Assembly (NCBI RefSeq): GCF_022818495.1
Contig: NZ_CP089291.1
Coordinates: 2,373,501-2,437,500 of the forward strand
Direction of reading: 5' to 3'
Origin: Fodinisporobacter ferrooxydans
Lineage (GTDB): Bacteria > Bacillota > Bacilli > Tumebacillales > MYW30-H2
DNA length: 64,000 nucleotides
Numbering within the stretch: position 1 is the stretch's first letter; each line of letters opens with the position of its first letter. Both the position numbers and the translations under genes were made by a program. Below, piece by piece: positions 17,425 through 26,602 of this stretch. Under the pieces are notes generated by a model that saw only the letters and a program-made list of their open reading frames with translations, made no database searches and was not told the origin of the DNA.

Positions 17425-17780
17425 AATATTTCGAAAATATAGTGTCCTTTGTAATTTCAGTATGTTCAATTTTTGAAAAGGAAATAATGAAAACATTGAC
17501 GAGGATAAGTAGAGAATTTGGCGCTGTACACAGAGAGCCAAGGAATTGCTGAGACTGCGGCGTACATCCATTTGCTCGAACTCACCTCTGAGTGATGCAC
17601 TGAAAGAATCGAGGTTTTAGTAGGTGAATCCGGCCGACGGCCGTTATACCGTGACAGTGAAACGCTCACTGCATGAGGCTGTTGTCCATTCGCCAACAGC
17701 GAATCTGGGTGGTAACGCGGAATAAACCTTTCGCCCCGGGAACACGATACGTGTATTCGGTGTGAAAGGTTTTTTATTTT
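17425..17780 (+). promoter_or_regulatory. T-box leader, leucine (CTC specifier)
   Basis: The T-box GGGTGGTAACGCGG (17707-17720) is followed by a terminator pairing AAACCTTTC with GAAAGGTTT (17724-17772) and a T run. The specifier CTC (17581-17583) sits before ACCTCTGAG, the same spacing as in the two other T-boxes here, so tRNA-Leu is the ligand. Bacillus ilv-leu operons are likewise controlled by tRNA-Leu. The 5' boundary is approximate. Confidence 0.9.
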
Positions 17781-18070
17781 TGTTTTACGTTGGAAATGGC
17801 AAGCAATAAGATAGAGTTTTGCTGAAAAAGGGGAGTGGAAGGAATGAGCGAGAGTCTCATTTACAGGAATGGATAATTTGCTCCGAAGAGTCAGTCAACT
17901 GTATCTGTATATAACGATGGATGAATGCAAAAATCCAATAGTCGGTGTACGTATTGACTAATTCTGAATAGTCAAACTATTATAAATATATTATACATTT
18001 AAACTCATAGAGTTGTCCCAGTGAGGATGATTATCGTTCCATTGGGTTGTGAGAGAGGGGAGAGATACGC
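17781..18070 (+). promoter_or_regulatory. long untranslated stretch between the T-box and ilvB
   Basis: About 290 bases without a convincing gene. It contains an inverted repeat TTGACTA/TAGTCAA around 17956-17977 and a possible second promoter, TTGACT with TATTAT 18 bases further. A CodY-like box was considered but matches poorly. A strong ribosome-binding site, GGGGAG, at the end belongs to the short frame at 18071. Confidence 0.35.
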
Positions 18071-18115
18071 ATGACGACAAAATGTTGTGCCAGACCAGAG
18101 GTGAACCGACAATGA
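18071..18115 (+). CDS. short leader frame coupled to ilvB, 14 aa
   Basis: ATG at 18071 has GGGGAG exactly 8 bases upstream, a better site than that of many real genes here. The frame encodes MTTKCCARPEVNRQ and stops in TGA that overlaps the ilvB ATG as ATGA. It has no run of Leu, Ile or Val codons, so it is not a classic attenuator peptide. It may couple translation into ilvB. Protein function is unlikely. Confidence 0.4.
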   Translation: MTTKCCARPEVNRQ

Positions 18116-19836
18116 ATAAGTTGACAAGTGCTGCAGAAACCATTCAAGAGGCTGAAGCATTCACAGGTTTAGGTGCGCAAGTCATGATCCAGTGTTTGAT
18201 CGACGAAGGTGCAGATGTCATATTTGGATATCCTGGCGGCGCAGTGTTGCCGATTTACGACGCGTTATACGGACAGCCGATACGGCATATTTTGACCCGT
18301 CATGAACAAGGGGCTATCCATGCGGCGCAAGGATATGCGCGATCTTTAGGCAAGCCTGGAGTCGTGCTTGCCACTTCGGGACCGGGCGCCACCAATTTGG
18401 TGACCGGAATTGCCGACGCTTATATGGATTCCACTCCGCTTGTCATTTTTACCGGCCAGGTATCAGCCGAAATGATCGGTCGGGATGGATTTCAGGAAGC
18501 GGATATTATCGGGATTACCATGCCGATTACGAAACACAATTATCAAGTTCGTGACGCCAAGGATATTCCAAGAATTATTAAAGAAGCGTTTTATATTGCG
18601 AACTCGGGAAGACCGGGGCCGGTATTGATCGATATTCCGAAAAATGTTTCCAACCAGATGGTGACGGTGGAAAAGCAAACGGAAGTGAAGATCCGCGGCT
18701 ACAATCCGAATACGGAGCCGCATCCGTCGCAGATTCAAAAAGTCGCACAAGCGTTGTCGCAAGCGGAACGACCGCTGTTGTATATCGGCGGCGGCCTGGT
18801 AGCTTCAGAAGCAGCAGGCGTGCTGCGTCAATTTGCAGAAAAATATCAACTGCCTGTAACAAGCACGCTGATGGGGTTGGGTGTTTTTGATACCGGACAT
18901 CCGTTGTTTGCAGGCATGCTTGGAATGCACGGCACGTTTTCCGCGAATAAATCCATTCAGAACTGCGATTTGCTGATCGCATGCGGCGTGCGCTTCGATG
19001 ACAGGGTGACAGGCAAGCTGGAACGGTTTTCACCGCATTCCAAAAAGATTCATATTGACATCGATCCGGCAGAAATCGGAAAAAACGTGATGGCGCATAT
19101 TCCGGTTGTCGGAGATGCAAAGCAAGTATTGGAAGCATTGCTGAAAATCGATTTTGAAGTTCCTGATACCAAGCCATGGTTGAACTTGATTCAAACCTGG
19201 AAAGATGAATTTCCTTTGCGGTACAAAAAAGAACCTGGGATTTTAAAACCGCAGCAAGTCATTGAAATGCTGCATGAAGCGTGTGATGAAGACTCGTATA
19301 TCACCACAGAGGTCGGTCAGCATCAAATGTGGACAGCGTTATTTTATCCGTTTTCCAAGCCGCGCCGCTTTATCACCTCGGGTGGGTTGGGAACGATGGG
19401 ATTCGGATTCCCGGCTGCCATGGGCGTGCAAGTGGCTCGCCCGGATTCCACAGTTGTTTGTGTGGCAGGTGATGCCAGTTTCCAAATGAATATCCAAGAA
19501 CTGCAGACAGTTGTCGAAAATCGCTTGCCTGTCAAGATTGCCGTTATCAACAATCGGTTTCTCGGAATGGTTCGGCAGTGGCAAGAGCTGTTCTATGAAG
19601 GGCGTTACGCCGAATCGAAAATCAGCGCACCTGATTTTGTCAAAGTTGCCGAAGCATTTGGCGCGATGGGATTGCGGGCAAGCACGCCGGAGGAAGCGGA
19701 ACAGGCAATAAAAATCGCCATGGAATATAACGGACCTGTCGTTATCGATTTTGTTGTTGAAGAAGAAGAAAATGTATTCCCGATGGTTCCGCCAGGCAAA
19801 GGAAATGATGAAATGGTTGGAGGATGGGAAGAATGA
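18112..19836 (+). CDS. ilvB: acetolactate synthase large (catalytic) subunit
   Basis: A ThDP enzyme condensing pyruvate with pyruvate or 2-oxobutyrate, the first common step of branched-chain amino acid synthesis; 574 aa. The N-terminal ThDP domain has VIFGYPGGAVLPIYDALY and the catalytic Glu in RHEQGAIHAAQGYA. A central FAD-type domain follows, then the C-terminal cofactor motif from GDASFQMNIQEL to INN. That motif reads GDA rather than the usual GDG. ATG 18112 is chosen (GAGGTGA 7 bases upstream); an in-frame GTG at 18049 would add 21 residues unlike the family. The stop overlaps the ilvN start as ATGA. Confidence 0.96.
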   Translation: MNKLTSAAETIQEAEAFTGLGAQVMIQCLIDEGADVIFGYPGGAVLPIYDALYGQPIRHILTRHEQGAIHAAQGYARSLGKPGVVLATSGPGATNLVTGIADAYMDSTPLVIFTGQVSAEMIGRDGFQEADIIGITMPITKHNYQVRDAKDIPRIIKEAFYIANSGRPGPVLIDIPKNVSNQMVTVEKQTEVKIRGYNPNTEPHPSQIQKVAQALSQAERPLLYIGGGLVASEAAGVLRQFAEKYQLPVTSTLMGLGVFDTGHPLFAGMLGMHGTFSANKSIQNCDLLIACGVRFDDRVTGKLERFSPHSKKIHIDIDPAEIGKNVMAHIPVVGDAKQVLEALLKIDFEVPDTKPWLNLIQTWKDEFPLRYKKEPGILKPQQVIEMLHEACDEDSYITTEVGQHQMWTALFYPFSKPRRFITSGGLGTMGFGFPAAMGVQVARPDSTVVCVAGDASFQMNIQELQTVVENRLPVKIAVINNRFLGMVRQWQELFYEGRYAESKISAPDFVKVAEAFGAMGLRASTPEEAEQAIKIAMEYNGPVVIDFVVEEEENVFPMVPPGKGNDEMVGGWEE

Positions 19837-20351
19837 GACATACACTGCTCGTACTCGTAAATGACCAACCGGGTGTACTGGCGCGGGTGGCAGGATTGTT
19901 CGCCCGCCGCGGCTATAACATTGACAGCATCACAGTCGGCCCTTCGGAAGAAGAAGGGCTGTCCCGGATGACGATTGTTACAACCGGTGATGATCAAACA
20001 CTCGAACAAGTGATGAAGCATCTGCACAAATTGATCGATGTGATAAAAGTTCAGGATATTTCCAGTGAACCGATGGTTGGCCGCGAATTGGCGCTGATCA
20101 AAGTCAACGCCAGCGCATCGACAAGACCGGAGATTACACATTTGGTTGAGCCGTTCCGTGCGGCCATTGTCGATGTTGGAAGGGCATCGCTGGTGATCCA
20201 AATCACCGGCGATTCTGATAAAATCGATGCGCTTATCGAACTGTTGCGTCCGTATGGCATTAAAGAACTCGCCCGTACAGGGACGACCGCAATGGTCCGC
20301 GGCAACGTGATCAAGATGGAAAAAACGTCATCCAGACGTTCTTTTGCATAA
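19833..20351 (+). CDS. ilvN: acetolactate synthase small (regulatory) subunit
   Basis: Regulatory partner of IlvB that gives valine feedback and raises activity; 172 aa, normal size. The N-terminal ACT domain reads HTLLVLVNDQPGVLARVAGL, then FARRGYNIDSITVGPSEEEG; the C-terminal half is the ALS_ss_C domain with EPFRAAIVDVGRASLVIQITG. ATG 19833 overlaps the ilvB stop and has TGGAGG about 10 bases upstream; the ATG at 19824 is too close to that site. It is translationally coupled in the ilvBNC-leuAB operon. Confidence 0.96.
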   Translation: MRHTLLVLVNDQPGVLARVAGLFARRGYNIDSITVGPSEEEGLSRMTIVTTGDDQTLEQVMKHLHKLIDVIKVQDISSEPMVGRELALIKVNASASTRPEITHLVEPFRAAIVDVGRASLVIQITGDSDKIDALIELLRPYGIKELARTGTTAMVRGNVIKMEKTSSRRSFA

Positions 20352-20483
20352 ATCTATTCAAATCTTTTATAACTTTAACGTCTGTGATGCAGACACAAAC
20401 ATTACATTTCAGGCGTGTGTTCAAATCCGTAAGTTTTGAATCGCCTTGGGTATGTGTTTGAATAAGGAGAGGGGAAGAAATTA

Positions 20484-21473
20484 ATGGTAACAATGTACTA
20501 TGACAAGGATGCAGATTTAAGCTTTTTACAAGGGAAAACAGTTGCAGTTGTTGGATATGGCAGCCAAGGCCATGCACAAGCGCAAAACTTGCGGGAAAGC
20601 GGAGTAAAAGTAATTATCGGTCTTCGTCCAGGAAAATCCTGGAAACAGGCGGAAGAAGATGGATTTGAAGTTGTAAATGTGGATGAAGCTGCACAACGTG
20701 CCGACGTGATTCAAATTCTTCTGCCGGATGAAAGACAGGCGCAAGTATATCAGGATTCGATTGCACCTTACTTGCGTGCAGGCCAAGTATTGTTGTTCTC
20801 GCACGGCTTTAACATTCACTTCGGTCAAATTGTACCCCCAGCAGATGTGGATGTTGCCATGGTTGCTCCGAAAAGCCCAGGACATCTCGTTCGTCGCGTA
20901 TATACGGAAGGCGGCGGCGTACCGGGACTGGTGGCAGTACACCAAGATGCGACCGGAAACGCCAAGAACATTGCGCTTGCATATGCCAAAGGCATTGGCT
21001 GCACACGCGCCGGTGTAATCGAAACATCGTTCCGTGAAGAAACGGAAACCGATTTGTTCGGTGAGCAGGCCGTATTGTGCGGCGGTGTTTCCGAATTGGT
21101 GAAAGCGGGATTCGAAACACTGGTCAATGCTGGCTATGAGCCGGAAATTGCCTATTTCGAATGCTTACATGAATTAAAGTTAATTGTGGACTTAATGTAT
21201 GAAGGCGGATTGTCCCGCATGCGTTATTCGATCAGTGACACGGCAGAATATGGCGATTACATGTCTGGCCCGCGCGTTGTAACGGATGCGACAAAAGCGG
21301 AAATGGCAAAAATTTTGAAAGAAATCCAACAAGGTCAATTTGCTAAAAACTGGATTATTGAAAACCAGGCAAACCGTCCGGTATTTAATGCCATTCGCCA
21401 AAGTGAGCGCAATCATCCGATTGAAGAAGTCGGTGCACGCTTGCGTGAAATGATGTCCTGGATCAAGAAGTAA
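20484..21473 (+). CDS. ilvC: ketol-acid reductoisomerase (class I)
   Basis: NADPH-dependent rearrangement and reduction of acetolactate in valine, isoleucine and leucine synthesis; 329 aa, the short class I form. The N-terminal Rossmann fold has [17 protein letters not shown]. The all-helical C-terminal domain has the metal ligands in [12 protein letters not shown] and [19 protein letters not shown]. The ATG follows AAGGAGAGGGG. It lies 132 bases after ilvN in the same operon; no terminator was seen between them. Confidence 0.97.
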   Translation: MVTMYYDKDADLSFLQGKTVAVVGYGSQGHAQAQNLRESGVKVIIGLRPGKSWKQAEEDGFEVVNVDEAAQRADVIQILLPDERQAQVYQDSIAPYLRAGQVLLFSHGFNIHFGQIVPPADVDVAMVAPKSPGHLVRRVYTEGGGVPGLVAVHQDATGNAKNIALAYAKGIGCTRAGVIETSFREETETDLFGEQAVLCGGVSELVKAGFETLVNAGYEPEIAYFECLHELKLIVDLMYEGGLSRMRYSISDTAEYGDYMSGPRVVTDATKAEMAKILKEIQQGQFAKNWIIENQANRPVFNAIRQSERNHPIEEVGARLREMMSWIKK

Positions 21474-21600
21474 GAGGTTCCGGGAAGTTAAAGGCTCTGA
21501 ATCGAGAAGCCAGTGATCATGTACTGAACATTCAGGGATCAAGCAATGAACATTTGCGTGTAATCTTTTTCAATGCCTTCAAAATTATTGACTTTGCGGC

Positions 21601-21630
21601 GATTCGGGTATCCATAAGGATACCCGAATC
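21601..21630 (+). other. perfect 13-bp stem-loop between ilvC and leuA
   Basis: GATTCGGGTATCC (21601-21613) pairs perfectly with GGATACCCGAATC (21618-21630) around an ATAA loop. No T run follows in either direction, so it is not a normal terminator. Its place inside the operon suggests an mRNA processing or stability element, or a protein-binding palindrome. Confidence 0.75.
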
Positions 21631-21690
21631 CCTTAACTATGCAGACAATGCAAAAACAGAGGGAATACAAGAAAACATAGGGGGATATGC

Positions 21691-23274
21691 ATGCGCAAAA
21701 TCGATATTTTTGACACGACATTACGTGATGGGGAACAATCGCCAGGTGTGAATTTGAGTCACGTCGAAAAATTGGATATTGCCAAACAGCTTGCACGGTT
21801 AGGAGTACAAGTGATTGAGGCTGGTTTTGCTGCTGCTTCCCCAGGAGATTTTGCGGCAGTACGGGAAATTGCCAGACAAGTGAAAGGCGTCAGCATTTGC
21901 AGCCTTGCCCGCTCTGTACAACGCGACATCGATCAGGCGTATGAAGCTGTAAAAGAATCGGAGCATCCGCGCATCCACGTATTTCTGGCAACGTCGGACA
22001 TTCATATGAAGCACAAGTTGCGCATGTCACGGGATCAAGTCCTGGAACAAGTGGAGAGTATGGTCAAATATACAAAGTCGCTCGTATCAGATGTCCAATT
22101 TTCTGCCGAAGATGCGGGGCGAACAGATATTGATTTTCTATGCCAAGTGGCAGAGGTTGCCATCCGCAATGGCGCGAAAGTTTTCAATGTACCTGATACG
22201 GTTGGCTATTTGACGCCATTTGAATATGCGGAAATTTTTCGGCAGTTGCGCAAGCGGGTCAGTGGAATTGAACATGTGAAGTTAAGCGCACATTGTCATG
22301 ATGACCTCGGCATGGCAGTGATCAACTCTCTTGCTGCGGTAGAAGCGGGTGTCGATCAGGTGGAAGTAGCGGTAAACGGGATCGGCGAACGTGCAGGAAA
22401 TGCGGCGTTGGAAGAGATTGCACTCGCTTTGGAGACACGCAAAGACTACTATCAAGCGACAACCGTTCTCGACTTGTCGCAAATTACCCGCGCCAGCCGG
22501 CTTGTCAGCAAACTGACAGGCATGATCGTGCCGCCAAATAAAGCGATCGTGGGTGCAAACGCATTTGCACATGAATCAGGGATTCATCAAGACGGCGTAT
22601 TAAAAGAAAAGACCACCTATGAAATTATCCGTCCGGAAACGGTTGGACTCACAGACAACAACAATCTGGTACTTGGAAAACATTCCGGCCGCCATGCATT
22701 CCGGGAGAAACTGGAATCGCTTGGCTATGAATTGTCGGAAGAAGAGTTGCTTGTGACATTCAACAAATTCAAGGAACTTTGCGACAAGAAAAAAACAGTC
22801 TCGGATGATGATTTGATCGCACTTGTGGATGATGAGCATGCACATAAAGATCATGAATATTTCGAAATTGAGTACATTCATATCAGCTGCGGCAATCAAG
22901 CTGTGCCAACGGCAACACTACGTTTGCGCGCGATTGACGGCAGTGCATATCAGGAAGCGGCAGTTGGCAATGGCGCAGTCGATGCCATCTTCCGTGCCAT
23001 CGACCGAATCACGCAAGTGCCTGTGGAATTGCTGCAATATCAAATTCATGCTGTCACCGGCGGCCAGGATGCACTTGGAGAAGCGCGTGTACAAGTGAAA
23101 CACGATCTTTTTATCCAAAACGGCCGCGGTACGAGCACAGATATCCTGGAGGCAAGCGCAAAAGCGTATTTGGACGCGGTAAACCGTTTGATTATAAAAG
23201 ATTTAAAACAACAAATTGAACCGGTGGGAGAAATCGAGCCTGCCGCAAAAGAAAGAGTGGTTGCAAATGGCTAA
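21691..23274 (+). CDS. leuA: 2-isopropylmalate synthase
   Basis: Condenses acetyl-CoA with 2-oxoisovalerate, the committed step of leucine synthesis; 527 aa. The N-terminal DRE-TIM barrel begins [20 protein letters not shown] with the metal-binding HxH in [13 protein letters not shown] and the [14 protein letters not shown] motif. The C-terminal LeuA_dimer domain (from about residue 390) is the site of leucine feedback in homologues. The ATG is preceded by AGGGGGA. The stop codon overlaps leuB by 8 bases. Confidence 0.97.
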   Translation: MRKIDIFDTTLRDGEQSPGVNLSHVEKLDIAKQLARLGVQVIEAGFAAASPGDFAAVREIARQVKGVSICSLARSVQRDIDQAYEAVKESEHPRIHVFLATSDIHMKHKLRMSRDQVLEQVESMVKYTKSLVSDVQFSAEDAGRTDIDFLCQVAEVAIRNGAKVFNVPDTVGYLTPFEYAEIFRQLRKRVSGIEHVKLSAHCHDDLGMAVINSLAAVEAGVDQVEVAVNGIGERAGNAALEEIALALETRKDYYQATTVLDLSQITRASRLVSKLTGMIVPPNKAIVGANAFAHESGIHQDGVLKEKTTYEIIRPETVGLTDNNNLVLGKHSGRHAFREKLESLGYELSEEELLVTFNKFKELCDKKKTVSDDDLIALVDDEHAHKDHEYFEIEYIHISCGNQAVPTATLRLRAIDGSAYQEAAVGNGAVDAIFRAIDRITQVPVELLQYQIHAVTGGQDALGEARVQVKHDLFIQNGRGTSTDILEASAKAYLDAVNRLIIKDLKQQIEPVGEIEPAAKERVVANG

Positions 23275-24340
23275 AGTTGTACTGCTGCCTGGTGATGGAA
23301 TTGGTCCGGAAATTTTGCAAGAAGCCAAAAAAGTCATCCATGCCGTGGCAAAGGCAAGTCAGGCAGAAATTGATATGCAGGAATACCCGATTGGCGGAGG
23401 CGCTTTTGATGAATTTGGCGCTCCCCTTCCACAACACACACTGGAGGCTGCACAAAAAGCGGATGCTGTGTTGTTGGCTGCAGTCGGCGGACCGAAGTGG
23501 GATACGCTGCCAGGGCATCAACGTCCGGAAAAAGGCTTGCTGGAACTGCGAAAAGGATTAAATGCATATGCAAATATTCGCCCGGTTCGCTGCTTTTCAA
23601 GCCTTGTAGGCGCTTCTACTTTACGTGCGGAAGTTGTCAATAACGTAGATTTGGTGATTATCCGGGAACTGACCGGCGGTGTGTATTTTGGCGAAAAGAA
23701 GCGTTGGACGGAAGAGCAGCGTTTCGCCTTGGATACGCTGATTTACAGTGAAGAAGAAGTTCGCCGCATTGTAAAAGTCGGCTTTGAGACTGCACGGCAA
23801 CGCCGTAAACACTTGACATCCGTCGATAAGGCAAACGTTTTGGACTCTTCCAGAATGTGGCGGGAAATCGTTGAAGAGATGAAAGTCGATTATCCGGATG
23901 TAACAGTCAGTCATATGCTTGTGGACAACTGTGCCATGCAATTGATTCGCAATCCCGGCCAATTTGATGTCGTGGTAACAGAAAATATGTTTGGGGATAT
24001 TCTCAGTGATGAAGCTTCCATGCTGACTGGGTCGATCGGCATGTTGCCGTCTGCAAGCCTCGGCGATCAGGCAGGATTGTATGAACCGATCCATGGATCC
24101 GCACCGGATATCGCCGGCAAAGGCATTGCCAATCCTTGTGGAATCATTCTATCTACTGCCATGATGTTCCGCAATTCTCTCGGACTTTCAGAATACGCCG
24201 ATAAAATTGAGCAAGCAGTCAATGAGATTTTAGAGGAAGGCTATCGGACAGCCGATCTTGCAGGCAATGATACGGACCCATCCAAAATACTTTCTACAAG
24301 TGCGATGGGTGACCGAATTGTGCAAAAATTAGTCGGATGA
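23267..24340 (+). CDS. leuB: 3-isopropylmalate dehydrogenase
   Basis: NAD-dependent oxidative decarboxylation of 3-isopropylmalate; 357 aa, normal size. It begins [16 protein letters not shown]. It carries [13 protein letters not shown], the metal-binding Asp residues in [19 protein letters not shown], and [15 protein letters not shown]. The ATG at 23267 lies inside the end of leuA, and the first residues match the family. It is the last gene of the operon here. leuC and leuD do not follow; the MITE-like copy B and a terminator do, so those genes must lie elsewhere. Confidence 0.97.
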   Translation: MAKVVLLPGDGIGPEILQEAKKVIHAVAKASQAEIDMQEYPIGGGAFDEFGAPLPQHTLEAAQKADAVLLAAVGGPKWDTLPGHQRPEKGLLELRKGLNAYANIRPVRCFSSLVGASTLRAEVVNNVDLVIIRELTGGVYFGEKKRWTEEQRFALDTLIYSEEEVRRIVKVGFETARQRRKHLTSVDKANVLDSSRMWREIVEEMKVDYPDVTVSHMLVDNCAMQLIRNPGQFDVVVTENMFGDILSDEASMLTGSIGMLPSASLGDQAGLYEPIHGSAPDIAGKGIANPCGIILSTAMMFRNSLGLSEYADKIEQAVNEILEEGYRTADLAGNDTDPSKILSTSAMGDRIVQKLVG

Positions 24341-24354
24341 TCGTTTGCAATAAA

Positions 24355-24512
24355 AAGTGCGTGTTCAAAAAATGGTTAAGTAAGACACAAGGAGTGCGAA
24401 GCCGAAGCACGAAAAGGCGACGGAGTGTACGTGTTTGGTACATGAGTAAATCTCTTTGGGAATCGGCAAGGCAATCCGCCGTGGAGTTTTGACTACTTTT
24501 TAACCATCCTCT
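24355..24512 (-). repeat. MITE-like interspersed repeat, copy B (inverted relative to copy A)
   Basis: The reverse complement of 24355-24512 matches 10364-10521 with 12 differences over 158 bases. The right inverted end is kept (TTTTTTGAAC in this orientation); the other end is changed to GGTTAAAAAG. It lies 14 bases after the leuB stop and before the terminator, so it is probably transcribed as part of the ilv-leu message. No open frame or transposase. Confidence 0.75.
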
Positions 24513-24547
24513 AAAAGTAGTTGGAGTTGAATGATAGTTAGCAACAT

Positions 24548-24579
24548 AAAAAGATCACGAGTTTCTCGTGATCTTTTTG
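24548..24579. terminator. bidirectional terminator after leuB
   Basis: Stem AAAAAGATCACGAG/CTCGTGATCTTTTT with a three-base loop. It has T runs on both strands, serving leuB from the left and the CGCGG-protein gene from the right. Confidence 0.88.
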
Positions 24580-24661
24580 CACTGTCGAAAAGTGTACAGT
24601 CAGAACGTGGTATAAGCCCCACTGGAAGCCAAGTTTTCTTTGCCAGCATGGAAAGGCAAAC

Positions 24662-24937
24662 TTAAACCGCTTGACCCTGTAAGCGATACACCCGGTATAC
24701 ATATCCGCCGCATCCGCATTGATCGATGAACTGCACTCGTATTTGATCGCCAAAACGATGTTCCAAAACGGGAATCAAATATAGGTCCGGATCGCCATGT
24801 ATATCTGCGACAGCCAAATTCACAAAATAACCGGGTGCAGTTTCTTCAATCGACGCAATCGAATCCTGAACGATTAAATCCCGATTTTGAATATATTCTT
24901 CTGTCTCCAAGTTTGCTGACCAATTCTTGGTGATCAT
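24662..24937 (-). CDS. CGCGG-motif small protein, possible radical-SAM-modified peptide
   Basis: A 91-aa acidic soluble protein with no signal peptide. Near the N-terminus is NWSANLETEEY, in the middle GYFVNLAV and HGDPDLYL, and near the C-terminus FIDQCGCGGYVYRVYR with the CGCGG motif at 74-78. From memory this pattern matches a family annotated as CGCGG putative radical-SAM-modified RiPP proteins; I could not check it. No radical SAM or SPASM gene occurs within the window. ATG 24937 is preferred (AAGGGG 7-8 bases upstream) over the frame start at 25003. A Crp/Fnr-like palindrome lies about 90 bases upstream. Confidence 0.6.
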   Translation of the reverse strand: MITKNWSANLETEEYIQNRDLIVQDSIASIEETAPGYFVNLAVADIHGDPDLYLIPVLEHRFGDQIRVQFIDQCGCGGYVYRVYRLQGQAV

Positions 24938-25021
24938 AACGTTGCCCCTTCCCGGAAATTTTTTTGTAAACATGCGTAGAACATCTTCTAAAAAGCGTAT
25001 CACAATACAAGCATTTTATCA

Positions 25022-25037
25022 TGTGATTGACATCACG
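25022..25037. promoter_or_regulatory. possible Crp/Fnr-type site upstream of the CGCGG gene
   Basis: TGTGATTGACATCACG matches TGTGA-N6-TCACA in nine of ten defined positions. It lies between the response regulator gene and the minus-strand CGCGG gene. Without a clear -10 element at the right distance, this is only a candidate. Confidence 0.35.
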
Positions 25038-25075
25038 TATTCACGTACCCGTACATATGTTTTAAGTTGCTGCCC

Positions 25076-26602
25076 TCAATGTATCGATATATCAGCACAT
25101 TTCAGCTGTTTCCGGTATTCGGATGGATAGCAGCCAACATTCTCTGTAAACAATTTCGTAAAATGTCGCGTGCTGAAATAGCCTACTTGTTCTGCCACTT
25201 GCTGAATCGGCATGTTTGTATTGCATAATAATTCTTTAGCTTTTGCCAAACGGATCCGCGTGATATATTTTACGAAAGTTGAACCGGTTTTTTTGTGGAA
25301 TAATGTGCTTAAATAGTTGGGAGTCAATTGCAATTTTGCCGCAATGTCGGCGATTCCAATCTCATGCATATAGTTTTGGTCAATATAATCCAAAATCTGG
25401 CTGATCATATCCGTTTGCGGCGAATCCTGCCGATCCTGCAGCAAATATTGCTCACCGTGTGTTTGCAACAGGTTCAGCCATTCCGAAATGTTCCGATCAT
25501 CCGGCAGATGGCAGGCGAGCGTCGATCGCAGAAAACGATTGATATTGTCTTTGAACTTAGGCGGCAATCGAAAACCGGGCACTGTTTTTTCTAACTCTAC
25601 AAGGGTTTTTGAATACTTTAAAAATGATTTTTCCGAAAACGATTCGGACAATTGTATGAATGTTTCACAGATATTCAGAAGATCCGGTTCTTTCGTGAAC
25701 GGCTTCAGTTCTTGGTATGCCCACATTTTATTTTGTCCAAAAACGGTTCGCAGTGGCGCAACTTTTTTTATATCATGAAACTGTGTAACGAACTGATCCA
25801 ATGAAGCAGCCGGTTTATCTTTCACTGCGGTAATCGAGAAGCCTGTGTTTTGTTCAGCATGGGAATCGAGTATTCTCAGCACCTGTTCGGTAATGGTACG
25901 GATTTTTTCACTAATTTTTTCACTTTCCTTCTGTGATGTTTCAAAGGAGCAAACGAAAACAAGTTCCCTGTCCTGGAATGGAAGCAGCGCAATCTTTATG
26001 CGATAGCCGCAATACGTGCGGATGGATCCGAGAATTTGATCTGCAAATGCAGATATCTGTTCTTTCATTTGCTCCTTTCCGTAATGGCTGTCAAATAGGA
26101 AAAGAATCGGGAAAACGTGTTCGCTTCTGCCTGTTTTCTGTCCGAAACCGTTTGTGGCCTGATGTATCGACAGTCCGTGAAAGAGCGAATGTATTGTATT
26201 TTCAAATTGTTTGTTTTGAAACTCTGACTCCTGTATATATTGCTCACTCAATCGATCCAGGGTGTGTCCCAACTCTTCCATTCCAACCGGTTTTAACAAG
26301 TAATTGCATGCGCCCAGATGGATGGCCTCTTGTGCATAAGCAAATTCCGAATAGCCCGTCAGTATGATCCATTTGGTTGACGGCGAGCATTGTTTTGCCG
26401 CTTTCATCGCTTCGAGGCCGTTGTATTTGGGCATACGGACATCGACAAATACGATATCCGGTTTCAATGTTTTGACAAGTTCGATCGTTTCTTCACCGTT
26501 GGCAGCTTCTCCGATCACGGAAAAATCTCCGGACAACTCTTCAATCATACTTTTCAGACTTAGACGGACCAGCATTTCGTCATCTGCAATCAAGATTCTC
26601 AT
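25076..26602 (-). CDS. response regulator with AraC-type DNA-binding domain (YesN-like)
   Basis: A 508-aa cytoplasmic regulator. The N-terminal receiver domain has acidic residues D8/D9, phospho-acceptor D54 in VFVDVRMPKYNG and K104 in YLLKPVG. A long middle segment without a recognised domain follows. The C-terminal AraC helix-turn-helix pair (about 405-500) includes IADIAAKLQLTPNYLSTLFHKKTG and the FTKLFTENVGCYPSEYR signature. Its ATG overlaps the kinase stop as ATGA, so the pair is co-translated. It probably activates the divergent alpha-galactoside operon. Confidence 0.9.
   Translation of the reverse strand: MRILIADDEMLVRLSLKSMIEELSGDFSVIGEAANGEETIELVKTLKPDIVFVDVRMPKYNGLEAMKAAKQCSPSTKWIILTGYSEFAYAQEAIHLGACNYLLKPVGMEELGHTLDRLSEQYIQESEFQNKQFENTIHSLFHGLSIHQATNGFGQKTGRSEHVFPILFLFDSHYGKEQMKEQISAFADQILGSIRTYCGYRIKIALLPFQDRELVFVCSFETSQKESEKISEKIRTITEQVLRILDSHAEQNTGFSITAVKDKPAASLDQFVTQFHDIKKVAPLRTVFGQNKMWAYQELKPFTKEPDLLNICETFIQLSESFSEKSFLKYSKTLVELEKTVPGFRLPPKFKDNINRFLRSTLACHLPDDRNISEWLNLLQTHGEQYLLQDRQDSPQTDMISQILDYIDQNYMHEIGIADIAAKLQLTPNYLSTLFHKKTGSTFVKYITRIRLAKAKELLCNTNMPIQQVAEQVGYFSTRHFTKLFTENVGCYPSEYRKQLKCADISIH

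Noticed and set aside
17956..17980. CodY box upstream of ilvB
   Set aside because: The best alignment to AATTTTCWGAAAATT has six mismatches of fifteen, too weak to call.
18578..19177. 199-aa minus-strand frame opposite ilvB
   Set aside because: It is a shadow of a strongly conserved gene; it has no ribosome-binding site or family features.
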